Part shown: in pieces, positions 27,339 to 35,880 of the stretch | Layout: every line of letters begins with the position of its first letter | Numbering within the stretch: position 1 is the stretch's first letter | Origin: CAJQQK01 sp963696075 | GTDB lineage: Bacteria > Pseudomonadota > Alphaproteobacteria > Rhizobiales > Hyphomicrobiaceae | Assembly: GCA_963696075.1 (NCBI GenBank) | Contig: CAVOJD010000029.1 | Coordinates: forward strand, 682,001-746,000 | DNA: 64,000 nt | Direction: 5' to 3' | Notes under the pieces: generated by a model | The model's database searches: none | Told to the model about the DNA's origin: nothing | What the model saw: the letters and a program-made list of their open reading frames with translations, nothing else | Translations under genes and position numbers: made by a program

Positions 27339-27365
27339 AAAAACGCCCGGGCCGAGGCCCGGGCG
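27339..27365 (-). terminator. Rho-independent terminator of the PRC-barrel gene
   Basis: CGCCCGGGCC (27344-27353) pairs perfectly with GGCCCGGGCG (27356-27365). On the minus strand the hairpin is followed by TTTTT (27343-27339), a classical intrinsic terminator about 80 bases downstream of the PRC-barrel gene stop. Confidence 0.9.
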
Positions 27366-27441
27366 CTGCAATGATGTCGGTTGTGTCGGTCGGGTGATGT
27401 GACCTGGACGGCCACAACCCAGTGAGGCGTGACAGGCGCGC

Positions 27442-28044
27442 TTATTGCGCGGGTTTCGCCCCGCCAGTGCCGACGGCTTCGTTCACCTTTTCCTTGGCGG
27501 TATTGTAGGCTTCCGAGGCCTTCTCTTTGGCAGCTTCGTAAGCCGGGCCGACTTTCTCCTTGGCCCGCTTATAAGCGTCCGTCGTCGTGTCAGACGTCTT
27601 GGCCGCCAGTTCCTTGGCCTTGTCCATGGCGCGCTCGAAATATGACTTCGGCGGGCGTGCCCGCTCGAACGCCTTCAGGGCCTTGAGAACGGGCTTCGTT
27701 GCTTCTTCAAGAACGACGATCTGATTGCCGTCCTTCTCCTGGATCTGCAGCGCCGCGAGCCGCACGCCGACCCGCTTCTCGCCGAGGCCGAGCACGCCGC
27801 CGACACCCATGATGACACCCTGGACGCGATTGAACTCGTCGAGGATCAGGTCTTCGATGTCGCCAACGATCTTGCCTTCGCCGTCATGAACCTTGGCGCC
27901 AATGAGGAAGTCGCGCGCCAATTGCTGCGACTCGGTTTGCTGCTCCAGGAAGATGCCTTCCGGGATGGCGACGTCGGCGGCCTGCGCGATCGTCGCGATG
28001 GCGCTGAACATGATGACTGACACTGCGATAATGAACCGCTTCAT
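27442..28044 (-). CDS. Exported PRC-barrel domain protein
   Basis: A 200-residue protein with a signal peptide (KRFIIAVSVIMFSAIATIAQ, cleavage near AQAAD). The PRC barrel is at about 38-115 (LARDFLIGAKVHDGEGKIVG, IEDLILDEFNRVQGVIMGVG). The C-terminus (about 130-195) is an Ala/Lys/Glu helix with repeated KAKEL, RAKEKVGPAYEAAKEKASEA and YNTAKEK units, like stress and LEA-type proteins. Probably periplasmic; a role in envelope stress is inference only. A strong terminator follows. Confidence 0.8.
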   Translation of the reverse strand: MKRFIIAVSVIMFSAIATIAQAADVAIPEGIFLEQQTESQQLARDFLIGAKVHDGEGKIVGDIEDLILDEFNRVQGVIMGVGGVLGLGEKRVGVRLAALQIQEKDGNQIVVLEEATKPVLKALKAFERARPPKSYFERAMDKAKELAAKTSDTTTDAYKRAKEKVGPAYEAAKEKASEAYNTAKEKVNEAVGTGGAKPAQ

Positions 28045-28356
28045 GATCTGGTTCCCTGCTACTTCGGTGATTGAGTCACTCGCCGCCCTGCTTTGAACGC
28101 TGTTTAGGCGCGTTCTTGGCTTGGTCGGCGCTAGTGGACAATGCCTAGCCGCCGCTTATGGCAACGACAAGACGACAATATGCGCGTTTGCCCGCGTTGT
28201 TAACGCATGTTGCGAACAGCAGTTCCCTCGCGTTTTCAATTGCGCTGGGGGCGAATGGCCGGCTTGGCTCAAACCGCCATCGCACCTGCCGCAGGACATG
28301 CTATAAAGCGCCCCGAATCCCGGCGCCGCGTGGGCGCGCAAACGTAAGGTGCAGCT
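28045..28356. other. Divergent intergenic region, PRC-barrel gene / gyrA
   Basis: About 310 bases with no supported reading frame on either strand. It must hold the promoters of both divergent genes; no clear sigma-70 pair or repeat stands out. Confidence 0.35.
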
Positions 28357-31224
28357 TTGGCTGACGAAGACATTCCAATGGACGACGATCCGGGCGGCTC
28401 AGGCGCCGGCGGTGGTGATGTGCGGGCGATTTCGATCGTCGACGAGATGAAGCGGTCGTATCTCGATTACGCCATGAGTGTGATCGTGAGCCGGGCGCTG
28501 CCCGATGTCCGCGACGGCCTCAAGCCGGTTCACCGCCGCATCCTTTATGGCATGCACGAGATGGGCGTCCACTGGAACCGCTCGTACAAGAAATCCGCCC
28601 GCATCGTCGGCGACGTGATGGGCAAGTACCACCCCCACGGCGACAACGCGATCTATGATGCCCTCGTGCGCCTGGCGCAGGACTTCTCGATGAGCCTGCC
28701 GCTCATCGACGGGCAGGGCAACTTCGGCTCGATCGACGGCGATCCGCCGGCCGCGATGCGCTACACCGAGTGCCGTCTTGAAAAGGTCTCCGAGGCCCTC
28801 CTCGACGATCTCGACAAGGAAACCGTCGACTTCCAGGAAAACTACGACGGCTCCGAGCGCGAGCCGAGCGTCCTGCCCGCGAAATTCCCGAACCTCCTTG
28901 TCAACGGCGCCGGCGGCATCGCCGTCGGTATGGCAACCAACATTCCGCCCCATAACCTTGGCGAAGTGATCGATGCCTCGGTTGCCTTCCTCGACAATCC
29001 CGAGATGACGATCGAGGACCTTTGCGAGTACGTCACCGGCCCCGATTTCCCGACCGGCGCAACGATCCTCGGGCGCGGCGGCATCCGGTCGGCCTACATG
29101 ACAGGGCGCGGCTCCATCGTCATGCGCGCGCGCGTCGAGGTCGAAGAGGTGCGCAAGGACCGCCAGGCCCTCGTCGTCAGCGCCATCCCCTATCAGGTCA
29201 ACAAGCGCGTTCTGATCGAACGCATCGCCGACCTTGTGCGCGACAAGCGCATCGAAGGCATCCAGGACATCTGGGACGAGTCGAGCCGCGAGGGCATGCG
29301 CGTCGTCATCCTGCTCCGCCGCGACGCGGTCGCCGACGTGGTTCTCAACCAGCTCTGGCGCTATTCGGACCTGCAGTCGTCGTTCGGCGCCAACATGCTC
29401 GCCCTGAACGGCGGCCGGCCCGAGCAGATGACGCTCAGGGATATGATCCAGGCCTTCTGCCAGTTCCGCGAAGAAGTCGTCACCCGGCGCACCAAGTTCC
29501 TGCTGAACCGCGCCCGCAACCGCGCCCACGTCCTCGTTGGTCTCGCCATCGCGGTGGCCAACATCGACGAAGTCATCAACCTGATCCGCCGCGCGCCGAC
29601 GCCCGGCGAGGCGCGTGAACAATTGATGGAGCGCAACTGGCCGGCGCGTGACATCGCGCCTCTGGTCGAATTGATCGCCGATCCGCGCCACCGCCTCGCC
29701 GAGGACGGCACCGTCAAGCTCAGCCATGAGCAGGCTCAGGCGATCCTCGACCTGCGCCTCCAACGCCTCACGGCACTGGGTCGTGACGAGATCGGCGATG
29801 ACCTGAAGAAGATCGCCGACGAGATCAAGGACTATCTCGCGATCCTGGCCTCACGCGCCCGTGTCATCGACATCATCAAGGGCGAGCTGACTGAAATCCG
29901 CGACCAGTTCGCCAAGCCGCGCCGCACCGAGATCCTCGATATCGAAGGTGACGTCGACGACGAATCGCTCATCCAGCGCGAGGACGTCGTCGTCACGGTG
30001 ACCCATCGCGGCTACATCAAGCGCGTGCCGCTCGCGACCTACCGGGCCCAGCGCCGCGGCGGCAAGGGCCGTTCCGGCCTGACCACGCGCGATGAGGATT
30101 TCGTCACCCAGATCTTCATCACGTCGACCCACACGCCCGTGCTCTTCTTCTCATCGCGCGGCATGGTCTATCGCATGAAGGTGTGGCGCCTGCCCGCCGC
30201 AACGCCGCAGTCGGCCGGCAAGGCCCTGATCAACCTCCTCCCACTCGAGCAGGACGAGTGGATCAGCTCGATCATGCTGCTGCCGGAGGACAGCGACACC
30301 TGGTCCTCGTTCGACCTGATGTTTGCAACGCGCAAAGGTAACGTCCGCCGCAACAGCCTCACGGACTTCGAGAACATCAATCGCAACGGCAAGATCGCGA
30401 TGAAGCTCGATGAGGGCGATCAGATCGTCCACGTGGCGCTGTGCAACGAGCATGATGACGTGATGCTGACGACCAACGTCGGCCAGTGCATCCGCTTCCC
30501 CGTGACCGACGTGCGCGTCTTCAAGGGCCGCGATTCAGCCGGCGTGCGGGGCATCCGCCTCGACACCGACGCACGTGTGATTTCGATGGCGATCCTCACC
30601 CACGTCGATGCGACGCCGGCCGAACGCACCGCCTACGTCAAACAAGCCTCCGCTTTGCGCCGCGCGCAGTCGGGCGAGGAAAGCGAAGAGCCCGTCGAGA
30701 TCGAAGTCGAAACCGAGGGTGACGGTGAGGACGGGATCGCCGCGGAGATTACCTCCGAGCGCTACGCGGAACTTTCCGGCAAGGAGCAGTTCGTCCTGAC
30801 ACTCTCCGAGCGCGGTTACGGCAAGCGCACGTCGGCCTATGAGTACCGCGTCTCCGGCCGCGGCGGGAAGGGCATCGCCGCGATGGTCGTCAACGATCGC
30901 AACGGGCCACTGGTTGCCTCGTTCCCGATCGAGGACGGCGACCAGATCATGCTGGTGACGGACGCGGGCAAACTCATTCGCACGCCGATCGTCGATGTCC
31001 GGATTGCCTCGCGCAATACCCAGGGCGTCCGCGTGTTCCGCACCGACCAGAACGAGCGCGTCGTCTCCGTCGAACGCATCCCGGAAGAGGTGGCGAGCGA
31101 AGAGGATGACGACGGTGAAGAGGGAGATGGCGGGCCGGAAGGAACGCCGGGTCCCGACACGCCGCCGAGTGCGGAAGCACCCGATGCGCCCGAGGCCGGT
31201 GATGCAACCGATCCGGAAACCTGA
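28357..31224 (+). CDS. gyrA: DNA gyrase subunit A
   Basis: A 955-residue protein from a TTG start. Breakage-reunion domain: SRALPDVRDGLKPVHRRILY, the QRDR KYHPHGDNAIYDALVRLAQD, and AAMRYTECRLEKVSEALLDD with the catalytic Tyr. The C-terminal beta-pinwheel opens with the GyrA box in TYRAQRRGGKGRSGL, which is needed for wrapping and supercoiling. An acidic insert (EESEEPVEIEVETEGDGEDG) and a long acidic Pro-rich tail extend it beyond the E. coli length (875). The residue at the Ser83 equivalent is Asn, and Asp87 is kept. Confidence 0.97.
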   Translation: MADEDIPMDDDPGGSGAGGGDVRAISIVDEMKRSYLDYAMSVIVSRALPDVRDGLKPVHRRILYGMHEMGVHWNRSYKKSARIVGDVMGKYHPHGDNAIYDALVRLAQDFSMSLPLIDGQGNFGSIDGDPPAAMRYTECRLEKVSEALLDDLDKETVDFQENYDGSEREPSVLPAKFPNLLVNGAGGIAVGMATNIPPHNLGEVIDASVAFLDNPEMTIEDLCEYVTGPDFPTGATILGRGGIRSAYMTGRGSIVMRARVEVEEVRKDRQALVVSAIPYQVNKRVLIERIADLVRDKRIEGIQDIWDESSREGMRVVILLRRDAVADVVLNQLWRYSDLQSSFGANMLALNGGRPEQMTLRDMIQAFCQFREEVVTRRTKFLLNRARNRAHVLVGLAIAVANIDEVINLIRRAPTPGEAREQLMERNWPARDIAPLVELIADPRHRLAEDGTVKLSHEQAQAILDLRLQRLTALGRDEIGDDLKKIADEIKDYLAILASRARVIDIIKGELTEIRDQFAKPRRTEILDIEGDVDDESLIQREDVVVTVTHRGYIKRVPLATYRAQRRGGKGRSGLTTRDEDFVTQIFITSTHTPVLFFSSRGMVYRMKVWRLPAATPQSAGKALINLLPLEQDEWISSIMLLPEDSDTWSSFDLMFATRKGNVRRNSLTDFENINRNGKIAMKLDEGDQIVHVALCNEHDDVMLTTNVGQCIRFPVTDVRVFKGRDSAGVRGIRLDTDARVISMAILTHVDATPAERTAYVKQASALRRAQSGEESEEPVEIEVETEGDGEDGIAAEITSERYAELSGKEQFVLTLSERGYGKRTSAYEYRVSGRGGKGIAAMVVNDRNGPLVASFPIEDGDQIMLVTDAGKLIRTPIVDVRIASRNTQGVRVFRTDQNERVVSVERIPEEVASEEDDDGEEGDGGPEGTPGPDTPPSAEAPDAPEAGDATDPET

Positions 31225-31310
31225 ATCGGCCAGAAGCTAAGCCGAGGCAGAGGATGGCCGAGATGCTGCCTCTCTGCGATGCCGGCCTGGGCATCTGCTG
31301 ACAAACTTAT

Positions 31311-31343
31311 GCGGCCGCTTCTGAGAAGCGGCCGCAATTGTTT
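31311..31343 (+). terminator. Rho-independent terminator after gyrA
   Basis: GCGGCCGCTTCT (31311-31322) and AGAAGCGGCCGC (31324-31335) form a perfect 12-base inverted repeat; the outer 10-11 pairs are realistic. AATTGTTTT follows on the plus strand. It is 86 bases after the gyrA stop. Confidence 0.85.
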
Positions 31344-31363
31344 TGGCGTTCAAGCGTTTCGAT

Positions 31364-31451
31364 CGAGTTCGCGTCGCGAACTCGGGGAGCGAACGCGACC
31401 CGGCGCTTGGCGCCGCGCCCGCGCAGGTGCCCGGCGGGCTTTGCCCGCCGG
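31364..31451. repeat. Cluster of three short perfect hairpins
   Basis: Three adjacent inverted repeats: CGAGTTCGCG/CGCGAACTCG (31364-31384), CGGCGC/GCGCCG (31401-31415) and CCGGCGGGC/GCCCGCCGG (31431-31451). They lie between the gyrA terminator and the amtB stop. None has a T-run, so they are not clear terminators. They could form the structured 3' end of the amtB transcript. Confidence 0.55.
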
Positions 31452-31470
31452 AACCGCACCGTGAGCGCCA

Positions 31471-32679
31471 TCAGATCCGATAACCCGTCTCGCCGTGCTG
31501 GATGAAGTCGAGGCCTTCCGTCTCTTCTTCTTCCGTGACCCTGAGCCCGACCCAGGCACGGGCGATGACGACGATGATGGCTGTTGCAACCGCGGACCAG
31601 ACCGCGGTGACGATCACGCCGGTCGCCTGCACGCCGAACTGCGAAGCAGCCGTCGCCCCCTCCGGCAGGCCGGCGCCGCCGAGCCCCTCGGCAGCCAGGA
31701 ATGCAACCAGCAAGGTGCCCGTTGCCCCGCCGACACCATGGACGGCGAGGACGTCGAGGCTGTCGTCGATCTTGAGCGCGTGCTTCACGAAATCCACCGC
31801 CAGATAACAGACGATGCCGCCGGCGAGGCCGATAATGATCGCCCCGCTTGGGCCGACGAAGCCGGATGCCGGTGTGATGGTGGCGAGGCCCGCGATGGTG
31901 CCGGTGACGAGGCCGATGAGGCTGGGCTTGCCAAAGCGGACCCATTCAATGGTGAGCCACACGATCGAGGCGATTGCCGCTGACATATGCGTGACCAGCA
32001 TTGCCATCGCAGCGTCCTGACCGGCAGACACCGCGCTGCCGGCATTGAAGCCGAACCAGCCGACCCACAGCAACGAGGCCCCGACCATGACCATCCAGGG
32101 CGCATGCGGCGGACGCACGCCCGTCGGGAAGCCCTGCCGGGCGCCGAGGAAGAGCGCAATCACCGCCGCAGACACACCGGCTGTGACGTGGACGACGATG
32201 CCGCCGGCAAAGTCCATCACGCCCATCCCAGCGAGCCAGCCGCCACCCCAGACCCAATGCGTGACAGGCGCATAGACGAGGATCAGCCACAGTACGGTGA
32301 TGATGATGACGGCGGAAAACTTGATGCGCTCGACAAAGGCGCCGACCATCAGCGCCGGCGTGATGATCGCGAATGTCATCTGGAACATCACGAACAGCGT
32401 CTCCGGCAGCGTGCCGGTCAGGGATGTCTTGTCGATACCGAGGAGAAGGGCTTTTTGTAGCCCGCCGATCCAGGCATTGCCCTCCGCGAACGCGAGGCTG
32501 TAACCGCAGATGACCCAGGTGACGGAGGCAAAGCAGGCAATCGAAATGCACTGCATGAGAACGGACAGAATATTCTTGGCCTGCACCAGGCCGGCATAGA
32601 ATAGCGCCAGCCCCGGCAGCGTCATCAACAGCACCAAGGCCGTCGAGGTCAGTATCCAACTCGTATCGGCGGCATTCAT
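31471..32679 (-). CDS. amtB: Ammonium transporter AmtB
   Basis: A 402-residue channel with 11 membrane helices expected. ATG 32679 is chosen because GAGGGGG precedes it and the protein then starts like other Amt proteins (MNAADTSWILTSTALVLLMT). The twin channel histidines are in APVTHWVWGGGWLAG and LAVHGVGGATGTLLVAFL; PALMVGAFVERIKFSAV and VGWFGFNAGSAVSAG are family blocks. It conducts ammonium or ammonia across the inner membrane. The usual glnK partner is not next to it; coaD lies divergently instead. Confidence 0.93.
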   Translation of the reverse strand: MNAADTSWILTSTALVLLMTLPGLALFYAGLVQAKNILSVLMQCISIACFASVTWVICGYSLAFAEGNAWIGGLQKALLLGIDKTSLTGTLPETLFVMFQMTFAIITPALMVGAFVERIKFSAVIIITVLWLILVYAPVTHWVWGGGWLAGMGVMDFAGGIVVHVTAGVSAAVIALFLGARQGFPTGVRPPHAPWMVMVGASLLWVGWFGFNAGSAVSAGQDAAMAMLVTHMSAAIASIVWLTIEWVRFGKPSLIGLVTGTIAGLATITPASGFVGPSGAIIIGLAGGIVCYLAVDFVKHALKIDDSLDVLAVHGVGGATGTLLVAFLAAEGLGGAGLPEGATAASQFGVQATGVIVTAVWSAVATAIIVVIARAWVGLRVTEEEETEGLDFIQHGETGYRI

Positions 32680-32977
32680 GGGCAATCCCCCTCTTGTCCG
32701 CCCGTCCTGACGCGGGCGTGTTGTGTGATCGAAAGGGGATATGCGCGAAAGATAAGCACGAGCAAGCAAATTTTGATCGTTATGTATGCAATCCAGATTG
32801 TCGATCAAAAGTTGGGCAATATCAGAATAAAAAATAGGCGGACCGATCAAGAAATAGGCATCAAGAGCGGCTTGCATCCAGCTCCCGGACGTGACAGGTC
32901 AACGTCCTATCGCCGTCGCATGTCGCGCGTCCATCCAACTCAACCGGCTTGATCGGCCGGCTAACGACAAAGATTGC
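32680..32977. promoter_or_regulatory. AT-rich amtB-coaD divergent region with inverted repeat
   Basis: About 300 bases, notably AT-rich at 32740-32865. It holds TTTTGATCG (32771-32779) and its exact complement CGATCAAAA (32802-32810), 22 bases apart. A partial third copy CGATCAAGA is at 32844-32852. The layout suits a regulator-binding region for amtB. No convincing sigma-54 GG/GC element was found by eye. Confidence 0.45.
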
Positions 32978-33472
32978 ATGACCCAGATTGGCTTCTATTC
33001 CGGTTCCTTCGACCCCGTCACCCACGGTCATACCGACGTCATCGCGCGCGCGTTGACATTGGTTGATGAACTCGTGATCGGCATCGGTGTCCATCACGGC
33101 AAGGTGCCGATGTTCACCGCCGAGGAGCGCATTGCCATGATCGAAGAGGACGTCGCCGATCTGGTGTCCAAGCATGATGCCGAGATTCGGGTCGTGACCT
33201 TTGATAATCTCGCCGTCGATGCGGCGCGCGAGGCCGGCGCAACGGTGATCATCAGGGGGCTCCGAGACGGCACCGATTTCGACTATGAGATGCAGATGGC
33301 CGGCATGAATTCTCAGATGGCGCCGCAAATTCAGACGGTTTTTCTTGCCGCATCCCCCGCCGTCCGCCATATCGCTGCCAATCTCGTTCGCCAGATCGCA
33401 AAGATGGGGGGCGATGTAACCCAGTTCGTCTCCCCGGCGGTTGCCCGGAGGCTTGCCGCCAAGAACGCTTGA
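32978..33472 (+). CDS. coaD: Phosphopantetheine adenylyltransferase
   Basis: A 164-residue enzyme of coenzyme A synthesis (4'-phosphopantetheine plus ATP gives dephospho-CoA). ATG 32978 gives QIGFYSGSFDPVTHGHTDVI with the TxGH-type nucleotidyltransferase motif. Also seen are VIIRGLRDGTDFDYEMQMAG (substrate Arg) and AASPAVRHIAANLVRQIAKM near the end. Length is typical (about 160). It starts the gene string coaD, two cyclophilins, queA, tgt seen in related genomes. Confidence 0.93.
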   Translation: MTQIGFYSGSFDPVTHGHTDVIARALTLVDELVIGIGVHHGKVPMFTAEERIAMIEEDVADLVSKHDAEIRVVTFDNLAVDAAREAGATVIIRGLRDGTDFDYEMQMAGMNSQMAPQIQTVFLAASPAVRHIAANLVRQIAKMGGDVTQFVSPAVARRLAAKNA

Positions 33473-33599
33473 TCATCTGAACGCCAGGTCGCGTTTGCCG
33501 GACTTGCGAACCGGCGACACGCAACCCCGCAACCGTCATTCGCGTGAGCCGGCCGGACAACCACGTCCCATCCGCCGTATTGATCCAACGAGGAACATC

Positions 33600-34133
33600 A
33601 TGCCGTTTCTGACCAAAGTCGCAGCTGCACTCGTCGCAGCCCTCTTCACGTTGCAGGCGGCCCATGCCGCATCGCCCGATAACACCCTGGTCATCGACCT
33701 CAAGGGCGACAATAGCGCTGTGATTGAAATCGAGCTGTTGCCGAACCTCGCTCCCGGCCACGTCGAGCGCATCAAGACGCTTGCCCGGAAAAAGTTCTAC
33801 GACGGCATCGTCTTTCACCGGGTCATTGCAGACTTCATGGCCCAGACCGGCGACCCGCAGGGCACCGGCAGCGGTGGCTCCGACCTGCCTGACCTGAAGG
33901 CCGAATTCACCAGCTATCCCTTCAAGCGTGGCACCGTTGGCGCCGCGCGCACCGCCAACCCGGACAGTGCCAACAGCCAGTTCTTCATCTGCTATAACGA
34001 CACCGGCTGCGCTCACCTGACCGGCCAGTATACTGTCTGGGGACAGGTCATTTCAGGCATGGAGCATGTCGATAAGATCACCGGACCCCAGGACCGCATG
34101 GTGAAAGTCTACCTGAAATCAGAAGCGCGCTGA
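33600..34133 (+). CDS. Exported cyclophilin-type peptidyl-prolyl isomerase
   Basis: A 177-residue cyclophilin with a signal peptide (VAAALVAALFTLQAAHA, cleaved before ASPDNT), so it acts in the periplasm on proline bonds of exported proteins. The active-site blocks are FYDGIVFHRVIADFMAQTGD, RTANPDSANSQFFICYND and GQYTVWGQVISGMEHVDKI. ATG 33600 is used; the open frame upstream is not codon-like. It is followed after 56 bases by a second, cytoplasmic cyclophilin with near-identical motifs, a tandem duplication. Confidence 0.9.
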   Translation: MPFLTKVAAALVAALFTLQAAHAASPDNTLVIDLKGDNSAVIEIELLPNLAPGHVERIKTLARKKFYDGIVFHRVIADFMAQTGDPQGTGSGGSDLPDLKAEFTSYPFKRGTVGAARTANPDSANSQFFICYNDTGCAHLTGQYTVWGQVISGMEHVDKITGPQDRMVKVYLKSEAR

Positions 34134-34189
34134 GGGCGCACCAACGCTGATCGAACCCAATCTCAAAACGAAACGAACGAGGAATCTTC

Positions 34190-34657
34190 ATGGCCGACGC
34201 AGAAAACACGCTCATTCTCGAAACGACGCAGGGCCCGGTCGTCATCGAAATGCGCCCCGACCTTGCCCCCGGCCACGTCGAGCGGATCAAGAAGCTCGCC
34301 CGCGAAAAATTCTATGACGGCATTGTCTTTCACCGCGTGATCGACGGCTTCATGGCACAGACCGGCTGCCCCCACGGCACCGGCACCGGCGGCTCGGACT
34401 ATCCGAACCTCGCAGCGGAATTCAACGCTGAGCCGCATGTGCGCGGCGTGTGCTCGATGGCGCGTGCCGCCTCGCCGAACTCCGCCAACAGCCAGTTCTT
34501 CATCTGCTTCGACGATGCAACCTTCCTTGACCGCCAGTACACCGCCTGGGGCAAAGTCATCGAGGGCATGGACAATGTCGACAAGATCAAGCGCGGCGAA
34601 CCGGTCCAGAACCCGGACAAGATCGTCACGATGCGTGTGGCAGCGGACGAGGCGTAA
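34190..34657 (+). CDS. ppiB: Cytoplasmic cyclophilin-type peptidyl-prolyl isomerase
   Basis: A 155-residue cyclophilin without a signal peptide. Active-site segments are FYDGIVFHRVIDGFMAQTGC, ARAASPNSANSQFFICFDDA and QYTAWGKVIEGMDNVDKIK. Its LAPGHVERIKKLAREKFYDG block is almost the same as in the upstream exported copy, so the two arose by duplication. It would speed proline isomerisation of cytoplasmic proteins. A rho-independent terminator follows. Confidence 0.92.
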   Translation: MADAENTLILETTQGPVVIEMRPDLAPGHVERIKKLAREKFYDGIVFHRVIDGFMAQTGCPHGTGTGGSDYPNLAAEFNAEPHVRGVCSMARAASPNSANSQFFICFDDATFLDRQYTAWGKVIEGMDNVDKIKRGEPVQNPDKIVTMRVAADEA

Positions 34658-34715
34658 GCCCGTCCGTCATGGCGCCTAGGTGAGCGGCGAGACGCGCCGA
34701 TTGCCCCCGACCCGA

Positions 34716-34745
34716 GTGCAGCAGGTGCCGCCTGCTGCACTTTTT
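34716..34745 (+). terminator. Rho-independent terminator after the cyclophilin pair
   Basis: GTGCAGCAGG (34716-34725) pairs perfectly with CCTGCTGCAC (34731-34740) over a 5-base loop, followed at once by TTTTT (34741-34745). It separates the cyclophilin transcript from queA. Confidence 0.92.
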
Positions 34746-34783
34746 CGTTCACAACCCCGCCGTCGCCCGTTAGCCAGAGCGAT

Positions 34784-35880
34784 ATGAAAACCGACGCCTT
34801 CGATTTCGAGTTGCCGCCCGAGCGGATCGCGCTGCACCCGGCCGAGCCGCGGGAAGCGGCGCGTCTCCTCGAAATTGCGCCAGTCCGCGCGGCGACCAGC
34901 TTGTCGATCACGTCGTCGGCGATCTGCCGTCGCTGCTGCGCCCCGGCGACATTCTCGTCTTCAATGACACGCGCGTCATCCCCGCAGCCCTGACAGGCAC
35001 CCGCCGCCGTGGCGCGGCCGAGGCGCGCATCGAGGCGAACCTTCACAAACGGATCGATGCGAGCCGCTGGCGCGCTTTCGTGCGCCCGGCACGCAAGCTG
35101 GCGGTTGGCGAACGGGTTCAGTTTGGCGGTGCCGGCACGATGTGCCTTGCGGGCACGCTCGATGCGACAGTTGCCGAGAAAGGGGAGGGGGGTGAAGTCC
35201 TCCTCGCGTTTGATTTGGCCGGTCCCGATCTGGACGCCGCCATCGCCTCGGTCGGCCGCATGCCGCTGCCCCCCTATATCGCCCAGCGCCGTCCCGCGAC
35301 GGATGCTGATGCCGCCCACTATCAAACCGTCTACGCCCGCCACGATGGCGCCGTCGCGGCCCCCACCGCCGGGCTTCATTTCACCGATGACCTCCTGGCC
35401 CGTCTGGAAGCGGCGGGCATCGCGACCGCCTTCCTGACCTTGCACGTCGGCGCCGGCACTTTCCTCCCCGTCAAGGCCGATGCCATCGAAGACCACCGCA
35501 TGCACGCCGAGTGGGGTGAAGTCACCCCCGCCATTGCCGACCGGCTGAATGCGGTGCGGGCTGCCGGCGGGCGCATCATCGCGGTCGGCACCACCGTCAC
35601 CCGGCTTCTCGAGACGGCGGCTGGCAATGACCGCGTCATCAAACCTTTTTGTGGCGAAACCGACATCTTCATTCACCCCGGCTACCGCTTTCGCGGCATC
35701 GACGCGATGATGACCAATTTCCATCTGCCGCGCTCGACGCTGTTCATGCTCGTCTCGGCGCTGGCCGGTCTGGCGCGCATGCAGGCCGCCTACGCCCACG
35801 CCATCGCGGCCGGCTATCGGTTCTATTCCTACGGGGATGCGACGCTGATCTGGCCTGCGCCGGAGGCGATCGAACCATGA
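34784..35880 (+). CDS. queA: S-adenosylmethionine:tRNA ribosyltransferase-isomerase, one frame break
   Basis: Makes epoxyqueuosine on tRNA by transferring the ribosyl part of SAM. ATG 34784 starts with MKTDAFDFELPPERIALHPA. At about 34895 the frame shifts (one base missing), and the sequence then continues GDQLVDHVVGDLPSLLRPGD, ILVFNDTRVIPAALTGTRRR and, from 35080, RPARKLAVGERVQFGG. The rest is intact: PTAGLHFTDDLLARL, TLHVGAGTFLPVKADAIEDH, HPGYRFRGIDAMMTNFHLPR. The fixed product would be about 365 residues, near normal. The stop overlaps the tgt start (ATGA). Confidence 0.85.

Noticed and set aside
28399..29763. A 454-codon minus-strand frame inside gyrA
   Set aside because: Antisense to a fully conserved gene; no motif and no own start signals.
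34870..34910. Programmed frameshifting in queA
   Set aside because: No slippery heptamer or downstream structure; a one-base indel explains it.
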